DNA of 64,000 nucleotides, taken from Physcomitrium patens (Eukaryota > Streptophyta > Bryopsida > Funariales > Funariaceae). The stretch covers positions 15,404,283-15,468,282 of the forward strand of contig NC_037271.1 of the NCBI RefSeq assembly GCF_000002425.4, given 5' to 3'. Positions 1 to 12,399 of the stretch are shown here, piece after piece. Under the pieces are notes generated by a model. It was given only the letters and a program-made list of their open reading frames with translations, was not told the DNA's origin and ran no database searches. How positions within the stretch are numbered: the first letter of the stretch is position 1; every line of letters begins with the position of its first letter. The position numbers and the translations under genes were made by a program.

Positions 1-1080
1 AATGTGCTGGAAATCGAGGATTTCATAATTTAACTTGGCTAATAAAAATTTTCTAGAATAAATAGCTACAAGATGGAGATTGTCATCTTATCCTATTTAT
101 AATAATATTACATCTAAAGCAAAATTTGATGCATCTATTCCCATAAAAAATACCTTGGAGAAGTTGACACAATATTACATTGGTATAGAAATAAACTCCT
201 TTTTCAAAATATCAAATGATGGTTTGGCTTCTTTATTCCACTCAAATTTGTCTTTACAAGTCAAATGTATAAGTAGAGCTATAATTTGAAAAAAATTCTT
301 GATGAAGATCTAATAATAATTAAAAAAATCCAAAAAGTATTACACATCTTTTATTGTTCTTAGAATCTTCCAATCCATGATAGTCTAGACCTTCTTCGGA
401 TCCATCATTAGCCTTTCATTAGAAATGATGTATCCTAAGAAGTCAACTTGTGTAGTGTGGAATACACATTTTTAAACTTTACATATAATCCTGTATCTTT
501 AAATTTTTGTCACAAAACAAACATGAACTTTATATTCTTTTGTGATCTTATAGTAGATTAAAATATTTTCAAAATAAAAAAACAATAAAATCATCAAGAA
601 ATTCACAAAAGACATCATTTATTAGATGTTGAAAAGCAGTTGGTACATTTGTGAGTCCAAAAGGCATAACATTATATTCAAAATGCCCATACTTGGTTCA
701 AAATGTAATTTTTCATTCATTTTCTTCTTAAATGCATACCAAATTATATGTTCTTCATAGATCTATTTTTGTGTAGATCTTTGTTTCAATCAATTGATCA
801 AGAAGTCCTAAATCAAAGATAGTAGATACCTATTCTTGATGGTGATTTTGCTGAGTTCTTGATAGTCTACATGTATTTGTAAAGATTCGTCTTTTTTCTT
901 TACATATAAGATAGGAGGTCCAATTGGAGATTTAGAATGATGTATGAAATTTTTAGCTAAGTTTTTATTAATATATTCTTTAAGTGAAACTAACTCATTT
1001 TGTGATAGGCTATAGATTGGTCCAAATAGTTGTTAAACTCTTTTTTGAAGATCAATAGAATAATCATAAGGGCCATGCTC
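1..1080 (-). pseudogene. M reverse transcriptase and RNase H remnant
   Basis: The minus strand parallels the G element RT/RNase H region (38600-39500) almost line for line, for example the stretch around 600-700 that corresponds to the G segment encoding the FGLTNAP motif region. Stops and frameshifts occur throughout, so it is a fossil. RNase H is truncated by the window edge. Confidence 0.75.
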
Positions 1081-1449
1081 TAGAAGAATATTTGTATTTT
1101 TTTTCAAAAACATCCTAGAAATCTTAATATTGGCTTAGAATATCACTTGATGTCTTCTCAAAATCAAAAATAGTTGTGGCATATAAAGCAAAAGATAATC
1201 TTTCTTTTGCACCATGCATAAAAGCTTTTGTACCTACTAAAAAGGGTTTAGATATATTAAACTTTCATATTTCTACTTCACTAACAAGATTTTGGATAAA
1301 CTATTAGAAAAATTAAGGTTTTGAGAAATCCAATCTATTTAAGGATTATACTTTTCTAACTAAGATAATCCTAAAATAATTAGATTAAATGAATATTTTA
1401 TTACATAAAATAAAATATTATGCTATTATGATCTTTAATTTTTATATCT

Positions 1450-3181
1450 AAAAAAAAAATTTTATGCACAACTCTAAGCTAAAATAAACGTCTACTAATT
1501 GGAATTTTATTCTAACTCACAAGAAGTGAATTAACCATCTGAATTTAACATAAAGCTATTATTTAAATTCTAATCCACTTATTACTTGTTCTTCTTAAAA
1601 CACCAAGTTATTAATCAAATCCTCTTACATTACTCAAATTCAAAATTATATTTCACTCTTTAACTTCATGCAAAATAATTTCTTCTTCTTAAAAAAATTA
1701 AAAGTAAAAATTAAAAGTTAAAAGTAAAATAAAAAAAATTAAGTAAAGGTTAAAAATTAAAAAATAAAAGTAAAAGGGAGAAGATTAAAAATTAAAAATT
1801 AAAGCCAAAAGTGAATGTAAAAGTTATAAGTTAATGGAAAAAAAATAACATTAAATAAAATAAAAGAAAAGATAAACAAAGAGAGGTACAAGCGGAAGTA
1901 CCTTGACAACGTCCAAGGATTTAGGGAAGTACCTTCTTTACTCCAAAATTCGCCAAAAATCCAAATTAGCTTTAAATCTAGTGATTTTTTTTGTTTTGGA
2001 AATTTAACTTCAAGGTTCTCCTGCTCAAAACAATTCATGAAAATCTTGTACATGAGCTGCGAGAAATGCGTCTTCAAAGTTGGAGCATTGGGCCTGCCAT
2101 TGCAGCCGATTCCCCTTCACTCAAAATTTTGTTAAAAATTCACAATTGCTTAAAATTTAATAAAATTTATGCCAATGGAAGCTAAGCTTAAAGGTGCTTG
2201 TACTTGAAAAATTTTAAAATTATCTCATTAATTGGCACTGAGAAATGCCTTTTCAAATTTGGGTTATTGAAACTGCCAAGGAAGCTACCCCCTTGCACTC
2301 AGAAATTCACCAAAATTTCGGTTGAACTCCAAATTGAGAAGTCCTTAATTCGTTGAAAAGCTAATAACAAGGGCTATGTAATGAAAAGAATATTCACTCA
2401 CAAATCATAAAAACCAAGGACCGATTGAGGAAAATCCGAGGCCCCTCAAACCCTTTTGACTATGAAAATGGTTAGTGACCACTAATTGCAAAGGGGCGCC
2501 TTTTAAACCACAACAAGCGCCACCTATGATACAAAATCAATGCTTATATGTTCCTTAAGTTCACAATGAGATCTAAAAACAAGAAAGAAGTAAAAAATTA
2601 AGATTAGGGTTAGAATTGAGACCACAATTTGGCATGGTTTTGCCCTCATCAAAAAGGAAAGAGAGAGAGAGGCTTGGAAAACCAAACCACTCTTATACAA
2701 TTGAGTGGTGGCTTGTGAAAGGGTGGCCACATCTCTACCCTTGATCTCTAAGATTCCTAATGTAAATCTATAGCCTTTCTTCATCCAAAAGCTACTTTCG
2801 TCACCAAGGCTGATGGCTCTTGTAAATGGGAAAAAAAAAACTTTTTGATAAATCTAACTTAACCATTATATTTAAAAAACCTTTTTATGTTAAGATTGAT
2901 AACTCACATGCATCAATATATACTCCTTTGCAACTTTTATGAAGTATTTACTTTGAAGATTTAGACAATATTTGTAAAATTCTTCAAAAAATGAGAATTT
3001 CATTTCTCAACTTGTACTTTGAAGGAAAAGAGTGCTGATCTTGTTTTCTTCATGCCACATGTTGCATTTGATGCTTCTATTGCATTTGAAAGGCTTCCAT
3101 AAATTAGAAGAATCACTTTGCTGCTTAAATTTGTTGAATTTGGAAAAATAAACTTCAATCCCATCAGAATTAAACCTCGCT

Positions 3182-3212
<31 letters not shown>

Positions 3213-3417
3213 GATACCAAGACTACTTCCTTTATAATTCTTCTACTACTAGCTAATTAGGAAAATATAGTCTTTATAGTTTTTTCTTACTAAACTCTAT
3301 CTTAGATTACATGTTTGCTACTAACAATTTATTTTCTATTTTTTTCTAAAATTCTAATATTTGCTCATAAAATTTATATTTTAATCATAATAAGTATATT
3401 TTTCTATAATAAATATC
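1450..3417. other. Unidentified ~2 kb insertion splitting the M protease
   Basis: The M protease sequence matches G up to about 1450 and again from about 3418, so the stretch between was inserted. It holds no recognisable protein. It contains A/T-rich simple sequence (1680-1800), two imperfect copies of a ~180-bp unit (anchored by GAGAAATGC at 2060 and 2241), a GC-richer patch at 2400-2530 and a 28-base poly-T at 3185-3212. It could be a solo LTR or a non-autonomous element. No convincing target duplication is visible. Confidence 0.45.
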
Positions 3418-4640
3418 AAAGTGAGTGAATTCAATGGCTCACAGTAACATCTATAAAAGAAAGCAAATGACCATCTATGACTTTTAAATATATAAATTTA
3501 GTTTTTTTGACTAACAATATCTCTTATTTTTTGATAAAATCTTCATCTATAAAAGAGGCTAAGGCTCCTAAATCCAATAAAGCTAAGACTTTATGATTTT
3601 TTGGTCATAGATAAACTTCTATTATAAAACAAGGTAAGAGATTTGAAGAGAGAATAGGACTTTTTTTAAGAATTATACAAGATTCCAGCTACACAATCTC
3701 TATTGTAGCTAGAAAAATCTATTTTTTGACATCTCATCCTCTTTGACAACCATGCTTTTCATTTTTATGATTGTATTGTTTCTTTGGATAATATTGAATA
3801 TTGAGTTTAGCTTCTCCACAATATATGCATAAATCCTCTTGACGTTGTAAAGGATTCAAAACATATCTTATCAATTTGTATTGATTCCAATCTCAATGAA
3901 TAAATTTTTAAAAACTTGGAAGCTACTGTCATTATTTAATTTATTTCATTCTAGCCAAATCTTCATTCTTGACGTCTTTCAAATAATCAATTGTTGCATG
4001 CAATAGCTTTAGTAATAAATTATTCTAAAGATTCTACTTTTAGCATTATTAATAATAAATCTTTGATATTATCCTTCAATCCATATTGAAATTGATTGAT
4101 AAGGACCTTTTTATCTTAGTCAACATTACAAATAAGGTTTTGAAATTCAGCAGCATATATCGTAGCTGACTATGATCCTTAATATAAAAATAAGAATTTG
4201 GTCTCTACTACTTTTTTTTTATCACTTTCTTTGAATGTGGCCATAAATACTTTTAAGAATAAATTCAAATCATAAAAGAGTTGTAGATCTTTTTTTATTA
4301 AAGGTACAAACCAAGAAAGAGTACTTTCTAATAGAAGTGAACCTATGAATCCAACTTGAGTAATCCATTGGAATATTAAAAAAGATGCAAGCTTAGATAG
4401 ATCTTGATTTATTGCAAGAATCCTCAAAATTTTGATCTTATTCCATCTATCTTCTCATGCATACTAATCTTTGTCACATCATATGTATAGAAACAAAATT
4501 CCATAGATTTAGTTATGAAGTTGATCTACTTGCTACTTTTAGCTACACAACTTCTTATTACAAACTTTGAACTTCTTTCATAAGCATTGGCATAGTATCT
4601 CTATGATTCACATTGAAAATATGTAAGATTTTTACTCTTA
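3418..4640 (-). pseudogene. M gag and protease 5' part, degraded
   Basis: Minus-strand gag of chromovirus type. An open stretch at 4179-4427 contains a block related to the A gag (QVGFIGSLLLES followed by SWFVPL). A zinc-knuckle region lies near 3830. The gag/protease junction at 3680-3730 keeps the arrangement of A and G: Lys-Asn codons AAA AAT, then the gag stop, with protease in another frame. Numerous stops make it non-functional. Confidence 0.7.
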
Positions 4641-5079
4641 GAATATTGACAAGCTCATGAAGATCCACAATAGTTGCAAATCTAATCTTACTTCATCTAA
4701 GAGTAGCATCTATAATCTTTCTTTCTATAGACAACTCAAAAAAAATTTAAAAATAAAATTAGAGGATGATAATCTACAACCTTTAATAAAAATTTCTACA
4801 AAGATAAGTAATCTACTCTCTTTAAAGAAAAGATTAGTATTAAAAAATAAGATTTTTTTGTTTAAAGGTATGTAGTCGACAAGCTTCAAAATACAACAAT
4901 AGAAGTGTGATAATCCACTTACTTTTAAAATAAAATCAAAAATATTAACTGAGGACTCTTGACAAATTGTCAAGGATATAAATTTTAAAGAAAAAAAATC
5001 CTTAGTATACTCTTATACCACTGAAAGGAAGTAGAAAGTCACTCAAAGATAATATAATATTGAATTAGAATTTCCAATG

Positions 5080-5450
5080 TATAATTTATATATATTACGA
5101 CCTCATTAATAAGACTATTGGAGAAAGGTGCCTCATTTGAATCGAAATTGGAACAACAAAGTACCTTTGATAGATTGAAGGAGGTACTTATTAAAGCTCT
5201 AATATTACAACCATATGATTCCAATATTTTTTGTATACTTGACATTGATGCTTTTGACTTTGTTATTGGAGCGATCTTTCAATAAAACTTTGATAGAAGC
5301 CTTCAATCTATAACATATAAAACATACAAGCTCAGAAGGATAGAGTGCTATATGAACCTAAGTCCATAAGCTAGCACCTCGGTGGCTTGAAGCTTTTCAC
5401 ATTTCAATAGCAATTTCAAATATTGCAGATGTTGTCAAATTATAATTATT
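5080..5450 (+). pseudogene. Fragment of an H-like chromovirus (RNase H joined to pol 3' end)
   Basis: 5080-5345 matches the RT/RNase H boundary of element H (35255-35520), including the words around ISTPILQLYD-type sequence. It then jumps to a segment matching H near 44245-44330 (integrase C-terminal region). About 9 kb of the H layout is missing between the two, so this is an internally deleted relic. 5451-5530 is plain AT-rich sequence with nothing recognisable. Confidence 0.6.
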
Positions 5451-5529
5451 TATAATATAAAAAAATAAAATAAAATATATAATATATTTATAAGTATTAA
5501 TGAATATTAAAGTAGTTGATAAATTAATT

Positions 5530-5750
5530 TAAAGAGTGTTGATGTAAGAAAGTTTATTTTGATGTTTATCTATGTTGATTATAGTATTTAAATTATATAA
5601 GATTTAGATATTTAGTATAAAATTGAAGGAGAAGATCAAGGCTCAAAGATGAAGATCCAAACCTCTAAGAAACTTATTTAGAAGGATGAAAGTAAGATAT
5701 GGATGGATGAAGGCTAAAAGAAAAGATCTTCATTCATATTAGTTGAAGAC
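5530..5750 (-). repeat. Repeat F copy 1, outer part (split by element D)
   Basis: This segment is the reverse complement of the right-hand end of repeat F copy 3 (about 29760-29980), for example the GAAGATC...CTTACTTTCATCC stretch. The copy resumes after element D at 26593. D therefore inserted into a resident copy of F, which gives the relative age. Confidence 0.65.
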
Positions 5751-6521
5751 TATAGAATATGTAAATAAATTTTGTGGTAAGTTACTAGTTGGTTATTGAT
5801 AACCTTGAGAATTAGACTTATGATTAGGTAATTTAACTAATAACAGTAGGTTGTTAGTAGAACAAATGGTTAAGAATTCAAAGGTTCATAACCTTTGGAA
5901 TCTGTTGGCCGACGGTCCATCTTTTGGTAGGATAAAGATGTTTAGAAAAGAGAGATCGGGGCTAGACTGTGATAGTCATAAGTCGGGATAAGCTTGGTGC
6001 TACATCTTTATTTTTTTTTACTTTTATTATTTTCTTATGAAGAATTGTGATTGAAAGAAGTATTATTGAAACTGTGATTAGAATATTGTGGAATATGACT
6101 TTGGAGTGACTGTTTTGGAAAAAATCTATAACCTTGAGAATTGAGATTATTGAATTGTATTATATTAAGTGAAGATATTGAATTCTGTATGATGAATTGA
6201 GAAACTGAATATAATAAGTAAGCTGAAGATCAGTAATTGAATATATATAAACTATAAAGAGAGTAAGTAGGAGATGAACTGATAAGAATATGGAAGTATT
6301 GTCGAATTGATATTTGTAGAATGGATTATGTGTTGAATTAAAATGGAAGTAGTAAGCCTTGGTGTTTTGTAGTTTGATAATTGATTTCAGATAGCTAGAG
6401 TATAGTCAATTGTGATATTAATAGACCCAATTCATATAACCAGTCTTTTCTCGTATTTGAATCCACCTCTATTAGTTCAATTGCTTTAATATATTGAAGC
6501 TTGAACACAATGAGAACAACA
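5751..6521 (+). repeat. Element D 5' LTR
   Basis: 771 bp, starting TATAGAATATG (ancestral TG now TA; the 3' copy keeps TG) and ending AACAACA. It contains the block GACTGTGATAGTCATAAGTCGGGATAAGCTTGGTGCTAC near 5966-6004, which also occurs in the unrelated-looking solo LTRs N and O, so it is probably a conserved promoter-proximal or R-region element. Confidence 0.88.
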
Positions 6522-6524
6522 TTT

Positions 6525-6540
6525 TGACACCGCTGTAGAG
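6525..6540 (+). promoter_or_regulatory. Element D primer-binding site (tRNA-Asp-like, decayed)
   Basis: Three bases after the 5' LTR the sequence reads TGACACCGCTGTAG. This resembles the TGGCGCCGTTGCC complement of a plant tRNA-Asp 3' end with several transitions, two of them at CpG-type positions. The assignment is an inference from the position next to the LTR and partial identity. Confidence 0.5.
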
Positions 6541-6860
6541 GAAATGATAACAATATGAAATGTTAGAAATTGATTGTATGGGAGATGGAATTATATGTTG
6601 AATGAAAACGTGAGAAGAATTAATTTTAGGGTTACAAATATGTGAGTTATAATTCAAGGCAGTATTGATTTTGTAAAGAAGAATGAAAAATTATAAGTGA
6701 TAATCATGAAGGGAAAGATTATCAAAGAATTAATCGATAAGCGAAAGAAAGACAAGAGCAATTACGTATAAAAAATCTCCTATATGAATGACAAAAAAGA
6801 TTTGTAAGTCTAAGTAAAACCAAAGGAAGAAAAATTCAAATTCAAATAGCAAGGAGACTA

Positions 6861-7477
6861 TTGATAACACCAATGGCCGCGGGAGTGCAAGAAGTACCAA
6901 TTGTGGTACAAATGGAAGCAGTAGGAGACCGCACTACAAGTGTGGCACCATTACCTACTTTTAGTGGTTGGCCAGGCTCTAATCCTGATCACCATTTATT
7001 TCAATTCTTGATAGCCTGTGTGGCTAATAATGGTAAAACTGAAGACATTTGGTTGAGATAGTTGCCAGAAACTTTAAAAGATATAGCTTTTGAATGGTAT
7101 AATTGGCAACTAATAGGTAGATTTTTCAATTGGGAGGCCTTCAGGAATGCCTTCCTAATCCATTTTAGACCAATTGGATTTGAAGATTGGCTTAGAGAAA
7201 GCTTGATGAATAGCATTATGTTTGCAGGGGAATCAATAGAGTCCTATTATAGGCGGATCACTGATATACTTCATAAATGGCCAAAGAATCAAATGTTAGA
7301 TGCATTTGTATTGTCGCTATTAATTAACGATTTGCATCTACTAGAATTAAAAATGTTTATAAAAGAGGCTCGACCAGCTATGGTAGAGGCATCGCTGGTA
7401 CAAGCAAAGGTGTGGGAAGAATGTCATTATGACCAATTGTTAACACTGGGGGCCACGATGATCCCAAGTTTAGAAAG
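6861..7477 (+). pseudogene. Element D gag, N-terminal half
   Basis: Encodes a retrotransposon gag (capsid) domain: a proline/serine-rich start, FSGWPGSNPDHHLFQF, then LPETLKDIAFEWYNW, then a helical capsid region to about residue 205. One in-frame TAG at 7059-7061 replaces the tryptophan usual in this family before LPETL (TGG to TAG). The frame runs into solo LTR O at 7478, and the rest of gag continues after 8240. Confidence 0.8.
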
Positions 7478-8235
7478 TGTAATTGTTGTTTTACTTATTC
7501 TACAAATTTCTTTCAGAATAAACTTGTAGAAGGAGATTTGAACTCAGAAAAAGACCAAGCGTATGAGCTTAAAAATTAAGGTCACTTAATTAATCGTAAT
7601 CCGAACCACTAAAACACCAAAAAACACTACAATACTTCTTCTTAGTAATAATACTCATTCATCAACTGATAACTACAATGTGCAACCCTACACTCTCAAA
7701 AAACTGCTCAAAATACAATAATTTCCATCCAATACTAGAAATAATAGACTTCACTCCAACCAATCTTGATTCATAGAATTTCTGTAATGACAAACTTCCC
7801 TCTCAAAATACACACACAACTCTTGATAAAAAACAATCATAATTTTCCATCCATAATCAATCTTCTAATAACTTCTCATATAATTTAATCACATAGTATT
7901 CCAATTACATAATCAATAACTCATAAATCAATCTCTGATTTATTCCACAGACTCAATTCTCAGTATTCAGAAACTATCCATTTTTCTTCAACAACAAAGA
8001 AACAAAAAGAGGTAGCACCAAGCTTACCCCGGCGCATGACTATCACAGTCTGGCTCCCAAACTAACTTCTACAACTCCTATATACTTACTTCCTATTCCC
8101 AGATTCTAATTGTAATCCTGTGATAATTGCTTTTAATAACTAAATTAATCATCCGTCCTCCTAAACTGACTATTCTATGGACTATTGGTCTATTTTACTA
8201 ATATCTTACAAAAACGAATTAATATCTATTCTACA
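7478..8235 (-). mobile_element. Solo LTR O (same family as N), inserted in D gag
   Basis: 758 bp with ends TGTAATTG...ATTCTACA. It is the reverse complement of solo LTR N (42645-43575): both ends and the GATAAGCTTGGTGCTAC-type core (here inverted near 8010-8050) match. Target duplications GAAAG (7473-7477) and GGAAG (8236-8240) differ by one transition. No internal coding region is present, so it is a solo LTR left by recombination. It carries only one copy of the 28-bp block that is repeated in N. Confidence 0.82.
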
Positions 8236-8240
8236 GGAAG

Positions 8241-9600
8241 CCAACAAATACAATCGGAAAATTTGTCGATGAATAATTATCCACAAATAGCTGTCTCCAA
8301 TATGAAGAATGTTATATTGCAAAAACCAATTAATGCTACCTCACTCTAAGTAATAGCGCCAATAATAATAATACCTTATTTTATTTTTCCAACCTATTAA
8401 CAACCGGAGTTGTTTACAAATACGACTGTTAAAGATCCAAATGAAGCCTTGTTATTAAATCTAACAAAGAAGATGGAAGAATTGGCCGTAAATTTGGCTA
8501 AAGAAAAAGAGAAACGACATAAGCCTTTTAATACGAGACCTAATGTATGGTGTAATAATTGTAAGGGATAAGGTCATTTTGATATAGAATATCCATGACC
8601 CAAAGAAACAGGTGTTCAATGTATATTTTGTGGAGGAAAGCATCCTACCCAAAACTGTTGGTATTTACAAAGGCAACAATAGTTCAATAACTAGACGTTA
8701 ATACAACCAACTCAATGGGATGTTAATCAAGTATAGACTAGAAATATAGGTGGTTGGAATAGTAATCGCCCAAATTGACCTAATTGTGGCTTTGGAAATT
8801 TTCAAAATACTAATTCTAATCCGGTTTATAGAACAAATATGCAGAATAGTGGAAATAATCAAGGAGATAATCTCCAAACTATACCAATTTAGGAGTCCAA
8901 TTTTTGACCTATAGCAACTGCTCAGCTAGGATCATTTACTATGGCTACTTAGAATCGGCCTAGTAGATATATTCTAGTGGAGACTCTAAGTGTACCTGAC
9001 AGTATAGGCCGAAAACTACTATGTTGCTACCGGTGCCAGCAAATTGGTTATTATGCCAACAAATGCCCTAATCCAAGGTTTATAGATGATTATGCTCCAG
9101 TATATAGAAATTATAAGCAATCAGGTCATTTTCATTATCAATTCAATGTTCCATTTAATCCTAATAATTATGATCAAAAGATACAATCGATTGTATAAAT
9201 TATAGAAGAAAAAAATAACGGGACACAGGAATCACCAGTTCATCAAGTAGGAGTAGTCAAATCTATCTTTACAAGAAATCAGCAGAGGGATAAAGGACCA
9301 ATTTAAATATAGGAAGAACCAATTCTTGTAAATCGTGATGGACTGTTATCAGGCAAAAGTAATCCAATACAAATTCCGAGCAAAAATCCAATATTACATG
9401 TGAGTCAATCCTCTCCATTTAATCCTGTTAGTATATTTGGTTGACCACTGAATTCCAAAGAACCAATCTCAGCCTAATTGGGAGAACAATCTTACCCATT
9501 GAAAGAACCGATTTTACATGCTCCATCAAATTTAGTTCCAGTAGCTTTACCAATTTCCAATATAGAAAAAAACCAATTTACTTGCGTCAGTGTCTAGGAC
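8241..9600 (+). pseudogene. Element D gag, C-terminal half with several zinc knuckles
   Basis: Fragments of the nucleocapsid region are visible in the plus frames: WCNNC...GHFDIEY (8550-8595, last Cys now Tyr), CIFCGGKHPTQNC (8617-8655), CYRCQQIGYYANKC (9025-9066, His now Tyr) and a fourth weaker one, YRNYKQSGHFHYQ (9100-9140). Several CCHC-like knuckles in series is more than the usual one or two. Stops and frameshifts separate them. A proline-rich linker (9220-9580) leads into protease. Confidence 0.7.
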
Positions 9601-9739
9601 TAGGAAGAAGAAACGGACATTGAGAATTACCACTAATACAAAACCATATAATATTCTAAAAGATTTGGGTACCATACAACCCACAATCTCTATGAAGCAA
9701 CTATTGGCAATAGCAACTGAGTGCCAAACTATCTTGAAT

Positions 9740-10400
9740 TCTTTATTAATTTGTCACAGATCTCGAAAAAAAGAAATTCGAGAAATAAGTTTGATTCTCA
9801 ATCCAGGTGTATCAACGATTGATGTTTCAATTGATGGAATGTTATTATCGGGAGTACAAGTATATGGAGGAACTAGTATAAATCTTATAAATGCCACTAC
9901 AATAGAGGAGTTGGATTTGGATCACTTATTTCCTATTACAGTGGTTTTGAGAATGGCTGACTCCAGTCGAGTTAAACCTATGGATATTTTACGAAGTATT
10001 AATACAGTAATTGCAGGGATTACCTATAAAATTGATTATATTATTTTGTGATTGCAAACCTCTATATTGTCATACCCAATTTTATTGGAACGATCGTGGT
10101 TGTATCAAGCTAAAGCTCAAAATGATAGGCACTGTAGTACATTGACAATTGAAAAAGGTAATAATAAAATTGTGCTTCAAATGTATCAGGTTCAATATCA
10201 TGGAGAAACTCAATTTGTCAATTCAAAATTCACGTCACATTGTGAAGATGAGTCTATAGAAGAAGAAATTGGTACACCTAATCTAATTTATACTGATACA
10301 AGGCAAGTTGTCAAGCACACTAGAATGAACTACCAATGTAGGGGACTGAGAGAGTACTTAGTTCCACCAGATGTTATTGACGATTCTAATCATATGATTG
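9740..10400 (+). pseudogene. Element D aspartic protease and linker
   Basis: The plus frame shows VYGGTSINLI at 9865-9895, corresponding to the (V)DGGSSxNLM active site of plant gypsy proteases, with the catalytic Asp replaced by Tyr. A following block, ILLERSWLYQAKAQND (10080-10125), matches the conserved GRPWL-type segment downstream of protease. The product would be inactive even without its stop at about 10050. Confidence 0.72.
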
Positions 10401-10619
10401 CATATTAGATGAATAAACAGGATGTTAATCATATTAGTGCTATGGAATTGGAGTTGGAAAATTCTAATGTGTCGGATTTTATGAAAGATTTTGGAATTGA
10501 GCAGAACATTATTCCAGAGATACCTGAAATTCCACAATGTCAATCAATTAATTTAGGTACAGAGGAGGCTCCCCAAATCATTCAGATGTATGACGGTATA
10601 AAATGTAAGGAGAAAGAAA

Positions 10620-11480
10620 TTTAGATGGATTACTTTTTAATGTATAAAACTACTTTTGTATGATCGTATGTAGATTTGAAAGAAATTTTGGCTAAAGTTT
10701 GTGAGCATCGAATTATATTGTAGGAGAATGCTATATTAGTATGCCAAAGACAACATTGACTTAATCTAAAATACTCACTTATGGTAAAAAAAGAACTAGA
10801 TAAACTCTTAGAGGTTGGATTTATCTATCCAGTTCCTTTCAATGAATGGGTTTCACCAATTGTTATGGTACCAAAAAGCAATGGAAAAGTTTGCATCTGA
10901 CAAGATTTCCATAATTAAATACGGCTACTAAGAAGGATTATTTTTCTTTACCATTCACAAATAGTATATTGAATGTTGTCGTTGGATATGAATGTTATTC
11001 ATTTCTTGATGGATTTTCCAGTTATAATTAAGTTAAAATTGCAAACGAAGATCAGTTAAAAACTACTTTTACCACAGATTGGGGGACCTTTACCTATAAG
11101 GTTATGTCGTTTGAGCTTTGTAATGCACTAGCTATATTTCAAAGGATAATGATGTAAGCGTTCCAAGATTATCTACAAATTTTAATGGAAATATTTCTAA
11201 ATGATTTCTATACATTTAATACGAGAGCCAGGTATTTAGAATATCTAGGTCAATGTTTTAATCAATGTGCCAAATATGAAATTTCTTTAAATTTAAAAAA
11301 GTACCAATTTAGTGTGCTTTCTGATAAACTATTGGATCATATAGTTTTGATGGCAGGCATTGCTACAGATCCGGATAAAATAAAGATTATAGTAGAGTTA
11401 AAGCAACCAGACACTGTTATGGGTGTTTGAGCATTTGTCGGCCATGTTAGTTATTATCGGTGATTTATCTATCTATTCAC
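10620..11480 (+). pseudogene. Element D reverse transcriptase
   Basis: Recognisable RT blocks occur in order: LLEVGFIYPVPFNEWVSPIV then VPKSNGKVCI (10808-10900), the palm region about 10960-11130, and the catalytic box IFLNDF (about 11190-11210), where the first Asp of the DD pair is now Asn. About half a dozen stops and at least one frameshift lie in the first 180 codons. Confidence 0.78.
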
Positions 11481-11496
11481 AATTATATGCCTTTCC

Positions 11497-12380
11497 TTGA
11501 CAAATCTCTTGAAGAAACCACCAACCAATGAGACCAGTCCAGTTTGGACAAATAAATGTACATTTGCATTCGAAACATTAAAATTGAAATTGGTTTCAGC
11601 ACCAATATTGGTGGCACCTTGTTGGACAAAACCATTACAAGTTTATGTGGATGCATCTAATGATGTGATTGATTCTGTGCTAAGCTAGAAAGATTATTGG
11701 GATTTTGATCATCTTATTTATTATGCAAGTTGTCAATTGGTAGCAACTAAAAGAAATTATACAACAACCAAAAGAGAAGCATTGAAAATGATTTATTTCG
11801 TACAAAAGTTTTGACATTATCTTCTTGGTTATAAATTTGTTTTTCATGTTGACTAGGATGCTTTAAAATATATGATTAATAAGCCTTAATTGAGTGGTCA
11901 TATTACACGATGGATTTTATTCTTGCACGAATTTGACTTTATTATTCAGGTAAGACTAGGAAAATCACATTCCAATGCGAACCATTTATCTCGGCTATGC
12001 AATATATTGGGTAATGAACCCATTAACAATGTACTACCCGATGCGGAATTATTTGCGATAGATGTAATTATTTTGGAGTATAGTGAAATAATTCAGTACT
12101 TGATATTTCAAACCTTTCTACCTAATTTTAATAAAAAGTTTAAACAATGCTTAATATTAAAATGTGCATCTTATATGATGATTGGTGAAGCTTTATATAA
12201 ACAAGGTAAGGATGGAGTTTTATGATGCTATATTTATCATACTGAAGTGAGTACTATATTAGAAGGTTGCCACTTGGATAATTGTAGTGGACATTTTACG
12301 GCGGATAGCACAACTCCTAAAGCTTTACAAGCTGGTTATTGGTGGCCAACTATCTAAATACAACTATTCTTGGATCTTAA
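11497..12380 (+). pseudogene. Element D RNase H and start of integrase
   Basis: RNase H blocks: LVSAPILVAPCWTKPLQVYVDASND (11600-11670), Y(Y)ASCQL...YTTTKREAL (11720-11790), YLLGYKFVFHVD (11820-11855) and the tail GKSHSNANHLSRL (11960-11996). Integrase starts with the zinc-binding region (GHF...GYWWPTI, 12285-12355) and is broken by insert C. Several TAG/TGA stops occur. The first RNase H catalytic Asp is kept in YVDAS. Confidence 0.78.
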
Positions 12381-12399
12381 TGTAAAAACTTAATTCCAA

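Larger units (their letters stand above)
1..5078 (-). mobile_element. Chromovirus M (Ty3/gypsy), decayed, RNase H to 5' LTR stub
   Basis: Read on the minus strand, this element runs 5' to 3' from right to left: a short 5' LTR remnant (about 4968-5078), gag (about 3730-4640), protease (about 3418-3710 plus 1100-1450), reverse transcriptase (about 300-1080) and the start of RNase H (1-300), continuing out of the window. The order and wording match elements A and G below. It is broken by many stops and indels and by an insert at about 1450-3417. The LTR stub begins with the same TGTCAAGGA as G and is cut off after about 110 bp by a fragment of an H-like element. No working protein can be made from it. 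Confidence 0.8.

Noticed and set aside
3185-3225. Poly-T followed by GATACCAA as an LTR/primer-site boundary or retroposon tail
   Set aside because: The short match to an initiator-Met primer site has no LTR edge or target duplication beside it.
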